This document shows positions 1 through 6,927 of a DNA stretch of 6,927 nt, in pieces. The notes under the pieces are model-generated. The model ran no database searches. It saw only the letters and a program-made list of their open reading frames with translations, and had not been told where the DNA came from. The stretch comes from Chloroflexota bacterium. GTDB lineage: Bacteria > Chloroflexota > Anaerolineae > UBA3071. Positions within the stretch are counted from its first letter, which is position 1; every line of letters begins with the position of its first letter. Where the stretch lies: assembly GCA_014383605.1 (NCBI GenBank), contig JACNHM010000196.1:3657-10583 (forward strand). Direction: 5' to 3'. The translations under genes were made by a program, and so were the position numbers.

Positions 1-1
1 A

Positions 2-6895
<6,894 letters not shown>

Positions 6896-6897
6896 AA

Positions 6898-6927
6898 GTG
6901 GCCCCTTTTTGCGCTCGCCACGGATCG
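6898..6927 (+). CDS. Possible start of a downstream gene, cut by the window end
   Basis: A GTG two bases after the synthase stop opens a frame that stays open for the ten codons available (MAPFCARHGS), with GAGG just upstream. Too little is present to recognise a product. A separate thioesterase or hydrolase would make biological sense after an ST-ending synthase, but nothing in these ten codons shows it. The stretch could equally be intergenic. Confidence 0.2.
   Translation, partial: MAPFCARHGS

Noticed and set aside
6898..6927. Calling the downstream frame a thioesterase
   Set aside because: Only ten codons are visible and they match nothing; expectation from pathway logic is not evidence.

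Overview
The window is essentially one gene read left to right: a modular type I polyketide synthase of about 2297 codons (nt 2-6895). The visible domain order is KS - KS/AT linker - AT - DH - KR (structural plus catalytic halves) - ACP - sulfotransferase (ST). All catalytic residues expected for KS, AT, DH, KR and ACP can be found. There is no ER, methyltransferase or thioesterase. The last 35 bases hold only the stop codon and, possibly, the start of the next gene. The start at nt 2 (GTG) touches the window edge, so the protein may extend upstream.

Two things stand out. First, the ACP is followed by a PAPS-type sulfotransferase domain. This recalls the ACP-ST-TE endings of curacin synthase CurM and of cyanobacterial olefin synthases, where sulfation of a beta-hydroxyl activates the chain for decarboxylative release as a terminal alkene. 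Here the module also has an apparently intact DH that would compete for the same hydroxyl, and no TE follows on the same polypeptide. Second, most of the linkers carry low-complexity or dispersed-type DNA repeats read in frame. These are a 7-bp repeat before the KS, two copies of an 81-bp element in the KS-AT linker, a perfect 9-bp-stem GC hairpin in a loop inside the AT, and 8-bp repeat tracts at the AT-DH junction, in the linker inside the KR structural half, and at the KR-ACP junction. The folded cores and motifs are untouched.

The organism is a high-GC bacterium (most stretches near 70-78 percent GC by hand count). The repeat styles resemble dispersed intergenic repeats I associate with Chloroflexota (Anaerolineae/Caldilineae-like) and, for the octamers, filamentous cyanobacteria. 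The high GC favours the former. This taxonomic guess is inference. The DH stretch is visibly lower in GC than its surroundings and begins right after one of the octamer tracts, which hints at a mosaic origin.

Functional reading: KS and AT perform one chain extension, KR reduces the beta-keto group (B-type signature), DH can dehydrate it, the product sits on the ACP, and the ST can transfer sulfate to a hydroxyl of the ACP-bound chain. Release probably needs a partner encoded outside the window.
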